DNA from: Thalassiosira profunda
Lineage: Eukaryota > Bacillariophyta > Thalassiosirophyceae > Thalassiosirales > Thalassiosiraceae
NCBI GenBank assembly: GCA_036939355.1
Contig: JALLAP010000482.1
Location: 1 to 13,135 of the forward strand
DNA: 13,135 nt
Direction of reading: 5' to 3'
A model generated the notes under the pieces. It was not told the origin of the DNA, searched no databases, and saw only the letters and a program-made list of their open reading frames with translations. Position numbers and translations under genes: made by a program. Positions 1 through 7,756 of the stretch are shown here, one piece after another (position 1 is the first letter of the stretch; each line of letters starts with the position of its first letter).

Positions 1-360
1 ATCAGTTGGGCTCACTCAGTCAGCTGTTCGGGTTTGACTTCTTCGAGGATTGCAAATGACGTTGCGCTGATTTTTTTCGGTGTTTCATATGGGGCGGGGG
101 GCATCATAATCAAAGAATCAAAGAATGTAAGAGACCAATTTTTTATCCCACCTCGGCGGATGCGGCCCGCAAGAGACGAAGAGAGGAGCGGGTGTGTCTG
201 TCCACAGGAAGGACGGCGGGAGGCACGCCATCAATCCGACCTCCAAACAAGACAAAGTGACGATGTGGCCGCGGCCATCTGTTCTCGAACACATCGGCAC
301 GATGGGGATGCTGCGGGGGCGAATGCGTGCTGGGTCGGCAGCACAGTGATCTCTAGAGCG
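1..360. other. 5' flank of the CK2-like kinase; no gene seen
   Basis: This is the gap between the window edge and the kinase start. The kinase frame stays open upstream through it, with one further in-frame ATG at 160. The translation there is compositionally odd and matches nothing in the CK2 family, so I read it as promoter and leader. No convincing TATA box, RNA gene or opposite-strand gene was seen. Confidence 0.5.
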
Positions 361-2124
361 ATGGCACCGCGGGCCGCCGGCGGCGCGGGGCGCAGCCCGG
401 CGGCCCGCCTCCTCGCCCTCGCCTTCCTCCTCCCCGCCCCCGCGTCCGCCTCCCGCGCCCACCCCCACGGCTGCCTGTACCGCCACCCGTCGTACTACAC
501 GTACGACGAGCGCGACGAGATCTCGTGGGCGCTGCCCAACGAGCTGGAGGGCGTTGCAGCCGCGGGCGAGGCCGAAGAGGAGCTCTACGCGGACTTTCGA
601 CATCTCCCTCCCAAGGCGTCGAAATGGCGCCGCCCCTACGAGCGCTACCGGCTCACCCGCCGATTGGGCGCGGGCAAATTCTCCGACGTCTTCGAGGCGG
701 TGGACGTTCGATGCGAGGAGCGAATCAAAGCGGAGAGGGAGCGGCGCCGGTTGCGAGAAATCAGCGACGAGAGCAGCGGCGAGGGAGGCGGGGTGAAGGT
801 GCACGGCGGACGGTGCGGGGAGACGACCGACGCCGAACGCACAGAGGGCGAGAACGGCGACGAGGGCGCAAATGCGGAGGCGCTGGTGGTGCTCAAGTGC
901 CTCAAGCCGGTGACGGAGCGCAAGATCCGGCGGGAATTGCTGGTCCTGACGCACTGCCGGGCGCTGCCCAACCTGGCGAGGGTGGTGGGGATTGTGCTCC
1001 CCGCGTCGATGGAGGGAGACGAATGCAATGCGGAGGAGCAATCGCCGCTGCAGGAAGTGGTGGTGCATCCCAAGAAGCGACGGCGGCACAAGCGGTTGCA
1101 GCAGGAGGACATTGGGTCCATCACCGACGCCGCCTCCGTGGAAGCGGTGCGGCACAAGAGCAGCTCCACAACTCGTGCAACGGACAACAAAAACAATCAA
1201 CACGGAGCGCAGCTGCCCGCGTTGGTGCTCGAGCACGCGGGGCAAACGGCGCAGTGGCTCTGCCACCCGCAGCCGCACCAGCAGCCGCTCGCGGATACAA
1301 CTCACCTCACCGAACACGAGATGAAGTACTACCTTTGTCATCTGCTCGTGGCGCTGGACGGGCTGCACGCGGCGGGGATCGTGCACCGCGATGTGAAGCC
1401 GCGGAACACGCTCATCAATCGGGGTGCGAACTTCGGTGGGGAGCAATCAAGCATGCAAACTTCATCCCTGCATCAACCCAGTTCGCAATCGCTGCCCCCG
1501 CCGCCCCTCGTGCTGGTGGATCTGGGCCTCGCCGATTTCTACCTCCCGGGAAAGGCGTACAACGTCCGCGTGGCCTCGCGACACTACAAAAGCCCCGAAT
1601 TGTTGATAGGATTCGAGTACTACGATTACGCCATCGACTTGTGGAGCGTGGGCTGCATCCTCGCCGGCCTGCTCTTCCGTCGGGAGCCCTTCTTCCGCGG
1701 GAAGGACAACGAGGACCAGCTGGGCAAGATCGTGTCGGTGCTGGGCACGCGGGACTTTTTGCCGTATTGCCGCAAGTGCAACGTCCGGTTGTCGTCCAAG
1801 GCGCGGGCGGCCATTGGCAAGTACTGCGCGAGGGCGGCATCGTCTTCGTCGTCGTCGTCGGAAGAGCCGCCGTCGCTGCTGAACAACGACATGGGGCGAC
1901 GGACGCCGTGGCTGTCGTTTCTGTCGCCCACGTGCCCCATCCCCAGCCCGGAGGCGTTGGATCTGCTGGACAAGCTGCTGGTGTACGACCACGAGCAGCG
2001 CTGGACGGCGAGCGAGGCCTTGGGGCACTCATTCTTTGACGATGTGCGAGATAAAGTGTTGCGAGAGGTTCAGCAGCGCCTCACTCTGGAAAGACAGTCG
2101 CGGGCAGCAGCAATTCAGAGATGA
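361..2124 (+). CDS. CK2-alpha-type protein kinase with predicted signal peptide
   Basis: A 587-residue serine/threonine kinase of the casein kinase 2 catalytic-subunit family. CK2 hallmarks occur in order: the N-terminal YADF...PP..W segment (about 75-90), glycine loop LGAGKFSDVF (102-111), catalytic Lys179 in VVLKCLKPV, the shortened basic stretch ERKIRRE, HRDVKP (342-347), DLG (387-389, where CK2 usually has DWG), NVRVASRHYKSPELL, FRREPFFRGKDNEDQL and SPEALDLLDKLLVYDH. All catalytic residues are present. Residues 1-30 look like a cleavable signal peptide: arginines, then LLALAFLLPAPA, then ASA|S. No Phe follows the cut, so plastid targeting is unlikely. Canonical CK2-alpha is about 330-390 residues; the excess is low-complexity insertions at about 119-174, 216-285 and 355-381, plus a serine run near 494-500. 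The start at 361 was chosen because it gives the signal peptide; an in-frame ATG at 160 is the alternative. The kinase family is certain. A luminal location is inference. Confidence 0.9.
   Translation: MAPRAAGGAGRSPAARLLALAFLLPAPASASRAHPHGCLYRHPSYYTYDERDEISWALPNELEGVAAAGEAEEELYADFRHLPPKASKWRRPYERYRLTRRLGAGKFSDVFEAVDVRCEERIKAERERRRLREISDESSGEGGGVKVHGGRCGETTDAERTEGENGDEGANAEALVVLKCLKPVTERKIRRELLVLTHCRALPNLARVVGIVLPASMEGDECNAEEQSPLQEVVVHPKKRRRHKRLQQEDIGSITDAASVEAVRHKSSSTTRATDNKNNQHGAQLPALVLEHAGQTAQWLCHPQPHQQPLADTTHLTEHEMKYYLCHLLVALDGLHAAGIVHRDVKPRNTLINRGANFGGEQSSMQTSSLHQPSSQSLPPPPLVLVDLGLADFYLPGKAYNVRVASRHYKSPELLIGFEYYDYAIDLWSVGCILAGLLFRREPFFRGKDNEDQLGKIVSVLGTRDFLPYCRKCNVRLSSKARAAIGKYCARAASSSSSSSEEPPSLLNNDMGRRTPWLSFLSPTCPIPSPEALDLLDKLLVYDHEQRWTASEALGHSFFDDVRDKVLREVQQRLTLERQSRAAAIQR
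1846..1860 (+). repeat. (TCG)5 trinucleotide run in the kinase gene
   Basis: A short perfect trinucleotide run encodes part of a serine tract followed by Glu-Glu. It lies in a loop of the kinase C-lobe where CK2 homologues have no such tract. The encoded S..E spacing matches the CK2 phosphorylation consensus, so it could be an autophosphorylation segment. It is also a likely site of length variation. Confidence 0.7.
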
Positions 2125-2304
2125 AGAGGACGAGCGAAAGCAAGATATTTGGTTGAGGGGGCGGCTTGAAACTTCCCATCGAAATTTTGATTTTCGTTTG
2201 AAAATTTAGGAGGCCCGGTGGGTGGCTCCTGAATTGAGTCAAGACCGCTATCTTCCATACATAGCGCTGCAGCCTAGACCTCCGAGACTTTTGGAGAGAA
2301 GGAG

Positions 2305-3439
2305 ATGGGACGCTCCTCGAAACGCTTGCAGGGGCAGGCCCGAAAGGCGAGGAAGGCTAGCTTGATTGCTGCCAAAGAACAGGAGGAAGCCCCAAACGCA
2401 CTGCCCCCTGCACCAGTGCCCGAGATTGATTGGGTGCATGGGCATGGCTTCCCTCCGCCAGTAAAGCGCGCAGTGATCACTTGCTTCTCAAGTGATTGCG
2501 AATGCCTCCACGGCTGCCCAGAGTCTCTTGAGCGCGATGCTTTCTCAAGCTTGGCATTCTTTGTGGACTGGCAACTTATGAGCGCGGCGAAAGAGGACTG
2601 CCGCGACGAATCATTTCCGAGCTTCTGTTGGTACTTATTAGGAGGGCTGCACACAAACCGTGCGAGCATCGCCAAGGTCTCCTCCGATGCTAACAAACGC
2701 AGTCAATTCATCGATACCCTGTTATCGCTTGGCACTTTCTATCTCCTAAAGGAAGTGGAGAGACAGGAAGTTGGATCAATTGACGTCGAGTCTGTCTCCC
2801 ATCTCACTACCATGGCGGCTGGTCTTGCTCTGGCGATTGAGATTCTGTCTATGAATCACAATTGGCCTTCTGTTTTGAAGTCCTTTGTCGAGGGCGACGA
2901 CGCCAAGATCGAAGGGATCAGGGATGATTGTGAGCTTGGATTCCGTGACTTCCACTCAAATCTGCTCAGAGAATCCGTCAGCTTCTACGCAAAGCGCACA
3001 ACTGGGTGCAAGTGCTTGCGGAAAGTGTACAAAGAGCTGAAACTACAACCCAAGCTCGGTATCTGCCGGGGCTGCGAGAGAATAATGGAATGCAGGGAGA
3101 TTTTTCTTTGCAGCGGCGTGAGTTTTGTTGTTTGTTGATGTTAGATTTCTTTTTGTGTCGTTACTCAACTCTGGTTGTTAGTGTCAAATTTACATGTATT
3201 GTAGCAAGCAGGTGAGTGTTCTCTGTGGATGCACATTGGTTGTGCTTTTGTGTATCTAGTGTCTAACCTCTTCCGTGCAGTGTCAGGCGGATCGGTGGCA
3301 GATGCACCAACAATTTTGCCGCCGGATGTCAGCACGTGCGAAGAAGGGAAAGCAACACGAGGGGGGAGCTAGAACACTGGCAAGTGCTTGGGCTGAGCGT
3401 GGGGTTCTGCAGAGACGTTTGGCAGCAGCGAAAAAGTAG
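2305..3439 (+). CDS. MYND zinc-finger protein, copy 1 (three exons)
   Basis: Proposed CDS is join(2305..3117, 3182..3211, 3281..3439), giving 333 residues. The protein starts with a basic segment (MGRSSKRLQGQARKARKA), has a C-L-HGCP motif near 72, a mostly helical middle, and a C-terminal MYND finger with C254, C257, C269, C272, C278, C282, H290 and C294 in canonical spacing. The introns are 64 nt (GTGAGT to TTGTTAG) and 69 nt (GTGAGT to GTGCAG), both phase 0. They are decided by the finger, because only this join gives CSGC followed by YCSKQCQ. MYND fingers usually bind proline-rich partner peptides. The role of this family is not known to me. It is the only copy of the three here that reads through without a frame break. 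Confidence 0.88.
3118..3181 (+). other. Intron 1 of MYND copy 1
   Basis: A 64-nt phase-0 intron with a perfect GTGAGT donor and a TTAG acceptor. It interrupts the second Cys pair of the MYND finger. Unspliced reading terminates at 3136-3138, within the intron, so retention would yield a protein lacking most of the finger. Confidence 0.8.
3212..3280 (+). other. Intron 2 of MYND copy 1
   Basis: A 69-nt phase-0 intron with GTGAGT donor and GTGCAG acceptor. It falls immediately before the CQ of YCSKQ|CQ. The intron of MYND copy 2 sits one codon pair later, after the CQ. Confidence 0.82.
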
Positions 3440-3466
3440 ATATTGGCAGCAGCGACAAAGTAGATA
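3419..3466. repeat. 24-bp tandem duplication spanning the stop codon of MYND copy 1
   Basis: Two adjacent 24-bp units (3419-3442 and 3443-3466) differ by a single base. The first unit contains the TAG at 3437-3439 that ends MYND copy 1. The second repeats the same stop context directly downstream. Confidence 0.9.
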
Positions 3467-3524
3467 AAAGACGGCAAAATCTGAAAATCTAAAGCCGCCA
3501 GGCACAAAGCCGTCTTTTACCTAC
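3460..3524. repeat. Inverted repeat, 16-bp arms, 33-nt loop
   Basis: Arms 3460-3475 and 3509-3524 are reverse complements with one mismatch. The transcript could form a stable hairpin just after the MYND copy 1 stop. The right arm contains a CTTTTAC stretch. It could act in 3'-end formation or be a trace of a small mobile element. No target-site duplication was identified. Confidence 0.75.
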
Positions 3525-3643
3525 TGTCTGACTGCTTCGACACTTAATGCCTTACTCTCCTGCTCCAAGACCTGGTGGGAGGCAAGACGCAACGAGCGAG
3601 CTGCTGACAACAGAAGGCAAAGGGGTATCGAGCATTGAGCAGC

Positions 3644-4549
3644 ATGCCCAGCAGAAAGAAATCCCAAGGGAAGGCGCGGAAGAGAGCATCGAGCTTGATT
3701 GCCTTGTTTGCAGGCGACGGATGTCCAGACATGCACGGATGCCCGGATGTGAACGTTAAGACGTATGGACCTGGATCATTCGTAGTCGCGGTGGACACGG
3801 TGCTGAAGAACTCCGTCAATATCTGCCCGGCAGAGGATGGATTGACTGCAATCTGCTCGTGCCTAACAAAGTTCCTCGGGTGCCCTGAAAGCCGAAAGGC
3901 CCTGTCCAACCCAGCCGAACGGCAACTCATTGCACGCTGTCTCACTTCGTTAGGGACGAGCTACTTGCTCAAGGTCGACGAGCAGGAGCGATACCTTTTG
4001 AGGGCCGCTTCTTGCGCCGTGGCTGTCTTCATCCTATCCAAGCCAGATGACGAGTGGGAGATCTTTCTGAACTTGTCACGGGTAAAGAACTGTCAGAGAA
4101 CGACGCAATTGTTGACGATTTGGAGTGCTGTCTAGCGAGCTTTCACGACGACACCGAGCTTGCAACGCTTCGCTTCTTCACGAAGAGCGGCACCTGCCCA
4201 TGCCTCAAGGCAAAGTACAAACAGACCAAACAGCGGCCCAAGCTCGCCAAATGTAGGAACTGCCGAGAGACGAGCGAGCGGAAGATGCTCCTGGAGTGTG
4301 CGGGATGCCGCGACTTCATCACCACACATTACTGCTCGCGAGACTGCCAGGTAAGCATTTTGCGCAATCTATTTGGTACCAACGCCACCCTTGCTCTTCA
4401 GCCGAGCTAACCTGATGTCCTTGCATCAGAAAGCAGACTGGCCCGACCACTCACGGTACTGTCAGAGCAGACGCCGCAGATTTGAGGAGGCCACTTCAAC
4501 TCCTGCTACTCCGAGCTCTCCCCAAAAATGCGTACCGTGTAACAGCTAA
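3644..4549 (+). CDS. MYND zinc-finger protein, copy 2, with one frame break
   Basis: A paralogue of the gene at 2305. Translation from 3644 gives the family start MPSRKKSQGKARKRA, an MHGCP motif and a helical middle (NPAERQLIARCLTSLGTSYL) up to about 4066. Beyond that the original frame hits TAG at 4133. The family sequence instead continues in the frame that reads GAT CTT TCT from 4060, through CLKAKYKQTKQRPKLAKC and the finger CRNC...CAGC...YCSRDCQ to 4350. A 79-nt intron (4351-4429, GTAAGC to CATCAG) then joins phase 0 to KADWPDHSRYC, ending at TAA 4547-4549. Alignment to copy 1 gives almost equal spacing if one base is missing near 4061-4075. No intron of plausible size restores the frame without losing about 15 conserved residues. 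It may be a sequencing error, a recent pseudogene or an allele. Eight zinc ligands are present. Confidence 0.75.
4351..4429 (+). other. Intron of MYND copy 2
   Basis: A 79-nt phase-0 intron with GTAAGC donor and GCATCAG acceptor. The join is set by the finger: YCSRDCQ before and KADWPDHSRYC after reproduce the MYND consensus exactly. Confidence 0.85.
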
Positions 4550-4585
4550 GAAATTGTTGTGTCTAGCAGCAGTCCTTTTCCTCCT

Positions 4586-7500
4586 CTATCGTCGCGGCCC
4601 TCCAAAGGGATTGCTTGATGCACCGCCAAACGGCGACGGGTTCGCTCCAAACGGGCTGCTTCCTCCAAATCCTCCGGTGTTGCCGCCGCCGCCCCCAAAG
4701 GGACTCGGATTGCTGGTAGATTGGCCAAAACCGCCACCGCCTCCGCCGCCCCCAGGCTGCTCGTGCGAGAATCTGCAGTTGGCGCCGTTTCGGCATTTGC
4801 CCTCTGCGAAGAACTTGCACGGCGGCTTCTTGCTTCCTCCCGGCTGGCCGCCGCCTGCAGGATTCCCAAAGGGCGACGGATTGCTGCTGGCTCCGCCCAT
4901 CTCGTGAGAGAACTTGCACCGGTCGCCGTAGTTGCACTTTCCTTGTGCGAAGAACTTGCACGGTTGCTTCTTGCTGTCGTTGGAACTGAACGAGGACGAA
5001 CCGCCCCCATTTCCCTGCCCAAAGGGCGATGGACCAGGCGCTGCCGCAGTGTTTCCGAACGGACTGGCGCCAAAGGACGGTTGAGAGGGTTGGCCAAATC
5101 CTCCCCCTGCTGGTGCCCCGAAAGGCGATGGACCCGGCGCCGCGGCTGGCGCCCCAAAGCCCGAATTTCCGGCAAAAGGCGAGGGGGCAGGAGCTGCCGT
5201 ACCAAAACCTGAGCTGGACGCAGCGGGCGCACCGAAGGGCGATGGATGCGAGGGCGCTGCTGATTGCTGTCCGAATCCCGAAGATGGCTGTGATGGTTGG
5301 CCAAAGCCACCAGGTGCGGGCGCATTTGACCCGAATCCACCGCCAAAGGGCGACTGTGCCGGCTGGCCTCCCCCACCAAATGGCGACGGAGCCGCTGATG
5401 CAAAGCCTGACGTTTGGCCACTACCTCCCCCAAACGGCGACGGAGCCGCGGCCGCAAAGCCGGACGTTTGACCACTCCCGCCGAACGGTGATGGAGCTGG
5501 TGCGGTTGTTGCTCCAAACGGAGACGGGGCAGGCGCGCTAGTATTGTCCATTGGCGCCGTGGACGCTGACGATGACGCGCCGAACCCGGCCCCTCCTGCA
5601 CTCATGCCGCCCCAACCGCCGCCACCAGCGCCCATGCTCGCTCGGCCAAAGGCAGATGTAGTCGCCGGCGCTGCTGTGCGTTGCAGCGGCGATGCCCCCA
5701 TTCCTCCCCGGCCAGCCTTGCCGTCATAAAGCTCCGCAACGGCACCCTTGGGCAACTCCCTCCGCAAGCCCTCCAACCCGTCGTCGTCCAACACCTTCCG
5801 CAGCCGCGTGGCGCTGGGCACCCCCACGGGACTGTCGTCGAGCCGCCCCTCCACGTCCCGCTTCATGACGTCGAACAGACGTTGAAATTCCTCCGGATAC
5901 TTGTTGGCCAGCATGTGGCCCGCCCCGGTGAGGAAGGCGACCAGCACCGGCGCCGTCAATAAGGGGAGGGGCGACGCCGGCGGCGGGGGCAGCAACTCCA
6001 GGAAGCGCTGCAGCCACTTCAACGCGCCGGCATGGCCTCCCAGCAACGCGTGCTCGGGCGGGAGGGACGCCATGACGTCGGCCATGATGGAGACCAGTCC
6101 CTCCGTTCGGTTGAGGAACTTGTCGAAGCTCTCGAAGTTCCCGTCCTTGTCTCGGATCATCCCCAGGCCTTCCATCAGCTCGTCGTCCCCCTCTCCCTCC
6201 CGCGCCGACGTCAGCGACAGCGTGGGTATCGCGGTGGGGCACACCGTGTACAAGTGCCCCTCCAGCACGGGCCCCACCTCCTCGCACATCGTGGACACGC
6301 GCGCGAACATGTTGGCCAGGGGGAAGCCGTCCCCCCGCGTGCCGTTGAAGCCGTCGGCCTGCACCCGCACGATCAGGTTGCTGCACAGCAAATCCAGCAG
6401 GTACTTCTTGCCCAGGGACGCCACCGGATCTCCCCCGGAGTTGGTATCGTCGTTGGCGGCGGCGGCGATGGCGTCGGACACCAGCCGCCCCACCTCGACG
6501 ACCTTGTGCGCGTCGTGCGACAGGGTGTTGATCTTCCCATTGACAATCTTCTTGAACCCCAATCGCCTCCGCCCCACGGGCTTGTGCTTCTCGAACGCCT
6601 TCAGGCCGGCCCGCACCTCCTCCAAACTGGCAATGAGGGAGGTGGCCCGCGCGATGTGCTCGTTCTTCTTGGCGGCCTCCCGTTCCGCCTCCGCCTCGGC
6701 CTGCCGCAATCGCTCCCATCGCTGCTGTTCCTTGATTCGTTCTTCCTCGGTCCGGGCGGCGTCGGCCGCCATTCGTGCCGCCTCAGCTTTCTCGGCCGCC
6801 TCCCGGTCCAACCTCGCCTTCTCCGCGTGCGCCTCCCGCTCCGCCCGTTCCTTCTCCTCCACGTCCTTCAGCTGCCGTTCCCGTTGGCTGATGCTGTCGC
6901 TCGCCGAGGAGACGCGCGCCGCATCGGCCTGCAACAATAACAAGAATCCCTGGCACGATTGCTTGTACGATTGATCCCGCTGCCGCTGCACCCGCGCCAT
7001 CTCCGCCCGGATCGCGCCCTCCCGCCGCTCGCACGCCGCCGCCAGTTGGAGCAGCTTCGAGGCCGACCGGGGCTGGGCGCGGGGGGACGTCCACGTGGGT
7101 GGTGGCGGTTGTTGGGACAACGGCGCGCGCGGGGTGGCCAATCTCTCGTCCCGGACGACCCCCGCCGCCTTGACGAGGTGGGCGATCCGGTCCATCCCCG
7201 ACAGCAAGTCGTCCATCCCCTCCTCCTCCCTCGCTCGCGATGCCCCCCTTAATAATTGTTGCGTGGAGACGCTGCCATTTTTGAGGTGGTATCCCAGAGG
7301 CGGATACGACTGCCCATTCCCCTCGCCCTCTCTCCTATTGTCAATGGTAATCAAGGCGTTCCACGCGTGCTCGTCGTCCCTGTCGAATATCTCCCTTGGT
7401 TTCATGTTTGCTGTGGATTGGGGGGAGAGCCCGAACCGCGTCTTGCCGTAGCGCGCCTCGAAGCCCAGCGGGTGGGGCGGCTCCTCCTCCCCGTCGCTGT

Positions 7501-7756
7501 CGCTGTCCGACTCGTCCGAATATGTTGCCTCTTCCGCAACTTCCTCGCTCTCGGCAGAGCCATCGTCGCTCGACCACTCGTCGCTCTCGCCGTCTCTCTC
7601 CGCGGATGGGTCGCGGTACCCGTCTTGGGGAGGATAGGCCCACTCCGGCTTGAACTGCGCCGCCGCCGCCTTCTTGGCCGCGTCAGCCTCCTCCGTCGAC
7701 GGCGGGCGGCGTTTCACGGCGGCGGCGGCGGGCGGGGAGAGGCTGAACCGTGCCAT
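4586..7756 (-). CDS. GLE1: GLE1 mRNA-export factor joined to an FG/CCCH (NUP42-like) tail
   Basis: An uninterrupted 1056-residue protein. Order: MARFSLSPP start, acidic Ser/Asp/Glu stretch (about 53-92), KPREIFDRDDEHAWN block (about 119-133), long charged coiled coil rich in Arg/Glu/Ala (about 250-368), GLE1 domain (about 381-666), FG region (about 692-922), CCCH finger C933-C941-C947-H951, more SPFG, CCCH finger C980-C988-C994-H998, and a final FG stretch to ...NPFGGPRR. GLE1 signatures include RRRLGFKKIVNGKIN, GFPLANMF, LYTVCPTAIP, GALKWLQRFL and ANKYPEEFQRLFDVMKRD. I count 13 SPFG motifs. In opisthokonts GLE1 sits on the cytoplasmic face of the nuclear pore, activates the DEAD-box ATPase Dbp5/DDX19 with inositol hexakisphosphate, and binds NUP42, a separate CCCH/FG protein. 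Both zinc fingers (C-x7-C-x5-C-x3-H, with CKFFAQGKC) resemble the NUP42 finger closely. In-frame ATGs lie upstream at 7939 and 7936, but they overlap the MYND copy 3 start region and encode nothing family-like, so 7756 is preferred. Confidence 0.92.
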   Translation of the reverse strand: MARFSLSPPAAAAVKRRPPSTEEADAAKKAAAAQFKPEWAYPPQDGYRDPSAERDGESDEWSSDDGSAESEEVAEEATYSDESDSDSDGEEEPPHPLGFEARYGKTRFGLSPQSTANMKPREIFDRDDEHAWNALITIDNRREGEGNGQSYPPLGYHLKNGSVSTQQLLRGASRAREEEGMDDLLSGMDRIAHLVKAAGVVRDERLATPRAPLSQQPPPPTWTSPRAQPRSASKLLQLAAACERREGAIRAEMARVQRQRDQSYKQSCQGFLLLLQADAARVSSASDSISQRERQLKDVEEKERAEREAHAEKARLDREAAEKAEAARMAADAARTEEERIKEQQRWERLRQAEAEAEREAAKKNEHIARATSLIASLEEVRAGLKAFEKHKPVGRRRLGFKKIVNGKINTLSHDAHKVVEVGRLVSDAIAAAANDDTNSGGDPVASLGKKYLLDLLCSNLIVRVQADGFNGTRGDGFPLANMFARVSTMCEEVGPVLEGHLYTVCPTAIPTLSLTSAREGEGDDELMEGLGMIRDKDGNFESFDKFLNRTEGLVSIMADVMASLPPEHALLGGHAGALKWLQRFLELLPPPPASPLPLLTAPVLVAFLTGAGHMLANKYPEEFQRLFDVMKRDVEGRLDDSPVGVPSATRLRKVLDDDGLEGLRRELPKGAVAELYDGKAGRGGMGASPLQRTAAPATTSAFGRASMGAGGGGWGGMSAGGAGFGASSSASTAPMDNTSAPAPSPFGATTAPAPSPFGGSGQTSGFAAAAPSPFGGGSGQTSGFASAAPSPFGGGGQPAQSPFGGGFGSNAPAPGGFGQPSQPSSGFGQQSAAPSHPSPFGAPAASSSGFGTAAPAPSPFAGNSGFGAPAAAPGPSPFGAPAGGGFGQPSQPSFGASPFGNTAAAPGPSPFGQGNGGGSSSFSSNDSKKQPCKFFAQGKCNYGDRCKFSHEMGGASSNPSPFGNPAGGGQPGGSKKPPCKFFAEGKCRNGANCRFSHEQPGGGGGGGGFGQSTSNPSPFGGGGGNTGGFGGSSPFGANPSPFGGASSNPFGGPRR
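4763..4819 (-). other. GLE1: CCCH zinc finger 2 within GLE1
   Basis: Encodes C-x7-C-x5-C-x3-H (residues 980-998) with core CKFFAEGKCRNGANC. It is clearly duplicated from, or parallel to, finger 1, and is separated from it by an FG-containing linker of 28 residues. Confidence 0.9.
4904..4960 (-). other. GLE1: CCCH zinc finger 1 within GLE1
   Basis: Encodes C-x7-C-x5-C-x3-H (residues 933-951) with core CKFFAQGKCNYGDRC. The FF, QG and GDRC positions are those of the NUP42-type finger. Confidence 0.9.

Larger units (their letters stand above)
4589..5530 (-). repeat. GLE1: Coding repeat tract for SPFG/GFG motifs
   Basis: The 3' third of the GLE1 gene is an imperfect repeat array in which CCAAA/G-GGCGA-type units on the + strand encode SPFG on the - strand. 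Spacing is irregular (roughly 10-20 codons), as in phase-forming FG nucleoporins. The repeats are diverged at DNA level, which argues for old, selected repeats rather than a recent minisatellite expansion. Confidence 0.85.

Noticed and set aside
34..360. Extension of the kinase reading frame upstream of the chosen start
   Set aside because: It begins at a non-ATG codon, the translation matches nothing in the family, and the ATG at 361 directly precedes a clean signal peptide.
3505..3526. CTTTTAC stretch reminiscent of the U5 snRNA loop
   Set aside because: It lies in the arm of a hairpin rather than in a loop, lacks the exact loop sequence and any Sm-site context.
3547..3759. Open frame starting at an upstream ATG and overlapping the MYND copy 2 start
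   Set aside because: It is out of frame with the family start at 3644 and has no recognisable motif. It could at most be an upstream ORF.
4082..4135. GTAAAG...TCTAG as an intron curing the MYND copy 2 frame break
   Set aside because: It is 54 nt, a multiple of three, so it does not change frame, and it would delete conserved residues.
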